Part shown: piece by piece, positions 7,445-7,494 of the stretch | Layout: each line of letters begins with the position of its first letter | How positions within the stretch are numbered: position 1 is the first letter of the stretch | Source of the DNA: Bacteroidales bacterium UBA3623 | GTDB lineage: Bacteria; Bacteroidota; Bacteroidia; Bacteroidales; UBA932 | Direction of reading: 5' to 3' | Length of the DNA stretch: 7,494 nucleotides | Assembly: GCA_002373715.1 (NCBI GenBank) | Contig: DFLI01000046.1 | Coordinates: 1-7,494, forward strand | Notes under the pieces: generated by a model | What the model was told of the DNA's origin: nothing | What the model saw: only the letters and a program-made list of their open reading frames with translations | The model's database searches: none | Translations under genes and position numbers: made by a program

Positions 7445-7494
7445 TTTTGACAGATTCTTTTGTTTCAAGTGTCAAAATTTTGCTATTTTTGACA
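7445..7494. repeat. Three copies of TTTTGACA around the right-edge promoter
   Basis: TTTTGACA occurs at 7445-7452 and 7487-7494 in direct orientation, and as its reverse complement TGTCAAAA at 7470-7477. The second and third copies form an 8-bp-arm palindrome with a 9-nt centre that covers the -7 box. The two direct copies are 42 bp apart, about four helical turns, so they face the same side of the DNA. This is the arrangement of an operator; the window ends at the last copy, so more may follow. Confidence 0.6.
7459..7491 (+). promoter_or_regulatory. Putative promoter for a gene beyond the right edge
   Basis: TTTG (7459-7462) and TATTTTTG (7484-7491) match the -33 and -7 elements of the Bacteroides consensus, with a 21-nt spacer. 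Transcription would start just past the window end, so the driven gene is not seen. The -7 box lies inside a palindromic repeat pair (7470-7494), suggesting control by a DNA-binding protein. Confidence 0.6.

Noticed and set aside
7388..7445. Minus-strand start of a short gene (MFMSVEELLGPLENDD...) at the right edge
   Set aside because: The first 20 or so residues look protein-like, but the frame runs straight through the CE1 terminator hairpin and then antisense to the CE1 gene, and no minus-strand promoter was found. Another minus frame here ends YWAHWKMMTYGV-stop but lacks a suitable start.
5997..7475. 492-codon minus-strand open frame across the whole CE1 gene
   Set aside because: It is antisense to a gene with an intact triad and signal peptide; C/G-ended codons on the plus strand keep this frame free of stops. 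Its product is Gly/Val/His-rich with no recognisable domain, and it crosses the terminator.

Overview
The window looks like a chromosomal stretch from a GC-rich member of the Bacteroidales (gut or rumen type). The signs are signal peptides cut just before Gln, start codons without a clear Shine-Dalgarno, promoters fitting the Bacteroides TTTG / TAnnTTTG pattern, and a Bacteroidetes-type outer-membrane beta-barrel protein. The sequence does not fix the genus.

Layout: (1) 1-2878, plus strand: the 3' part of a glycoside hydrolase family 3 (GH3) gene, then, 4 nt later, a lipoprotein esterase/hydrolase with an Ig-like front domain. These two almost certainly share a transcript. (2) 2899-2941: a strong intrinsic-terminator-like hairpin that closes this unit, yet the best start codon of the next gene lies in its loop. 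(3) 2916-5345, plus strand: an 809-residue outer-membrane beta-barrel protein with a short plug-like segment. (4) 5314-5979, minus strand: a secreted 221-residue protein of unknown function whose 3' end overlaps the barrel gene by 32 bp. (5) 5980-6119: a 140-bp divergent intergenic region with a -7 box on each strand and a perfect 11-bp inverted repeat. (6) 6120-7343, plus strand: a secreted CBM48 plus CE1-type esterase, followed by a clear terminator at 7355-7386. (7) 7387-7494: the edge of a further intergenic region, with a well-formed promoter pointing out of the window and three copies of TTTTGACA around it.

The GH3 enzyme, the lipoprotein esterase and the CE1 esterase fit together as plant-polysaccharide degradation, with side-chain de-esterification (acetyl or feruloyl groups) plus exo-glycosidic cleavage of oligosaccharides. 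This is an inference from families; no SusC/SusD pair or sensor/regulator is seen here. The barrel protein and the unknown secreted protein have more mixed codon use and no clear link to the carbohydrate genes. No RNA gene, CRISPR array or insertion sequence was seen. No convincing new multi-gene system was found; the points most worth a second look are the terminator/start-codon overlap at 2899-2941 and the repeat-bearing promoter at the right edge. No gene-free stretch exceeds 300 bases.
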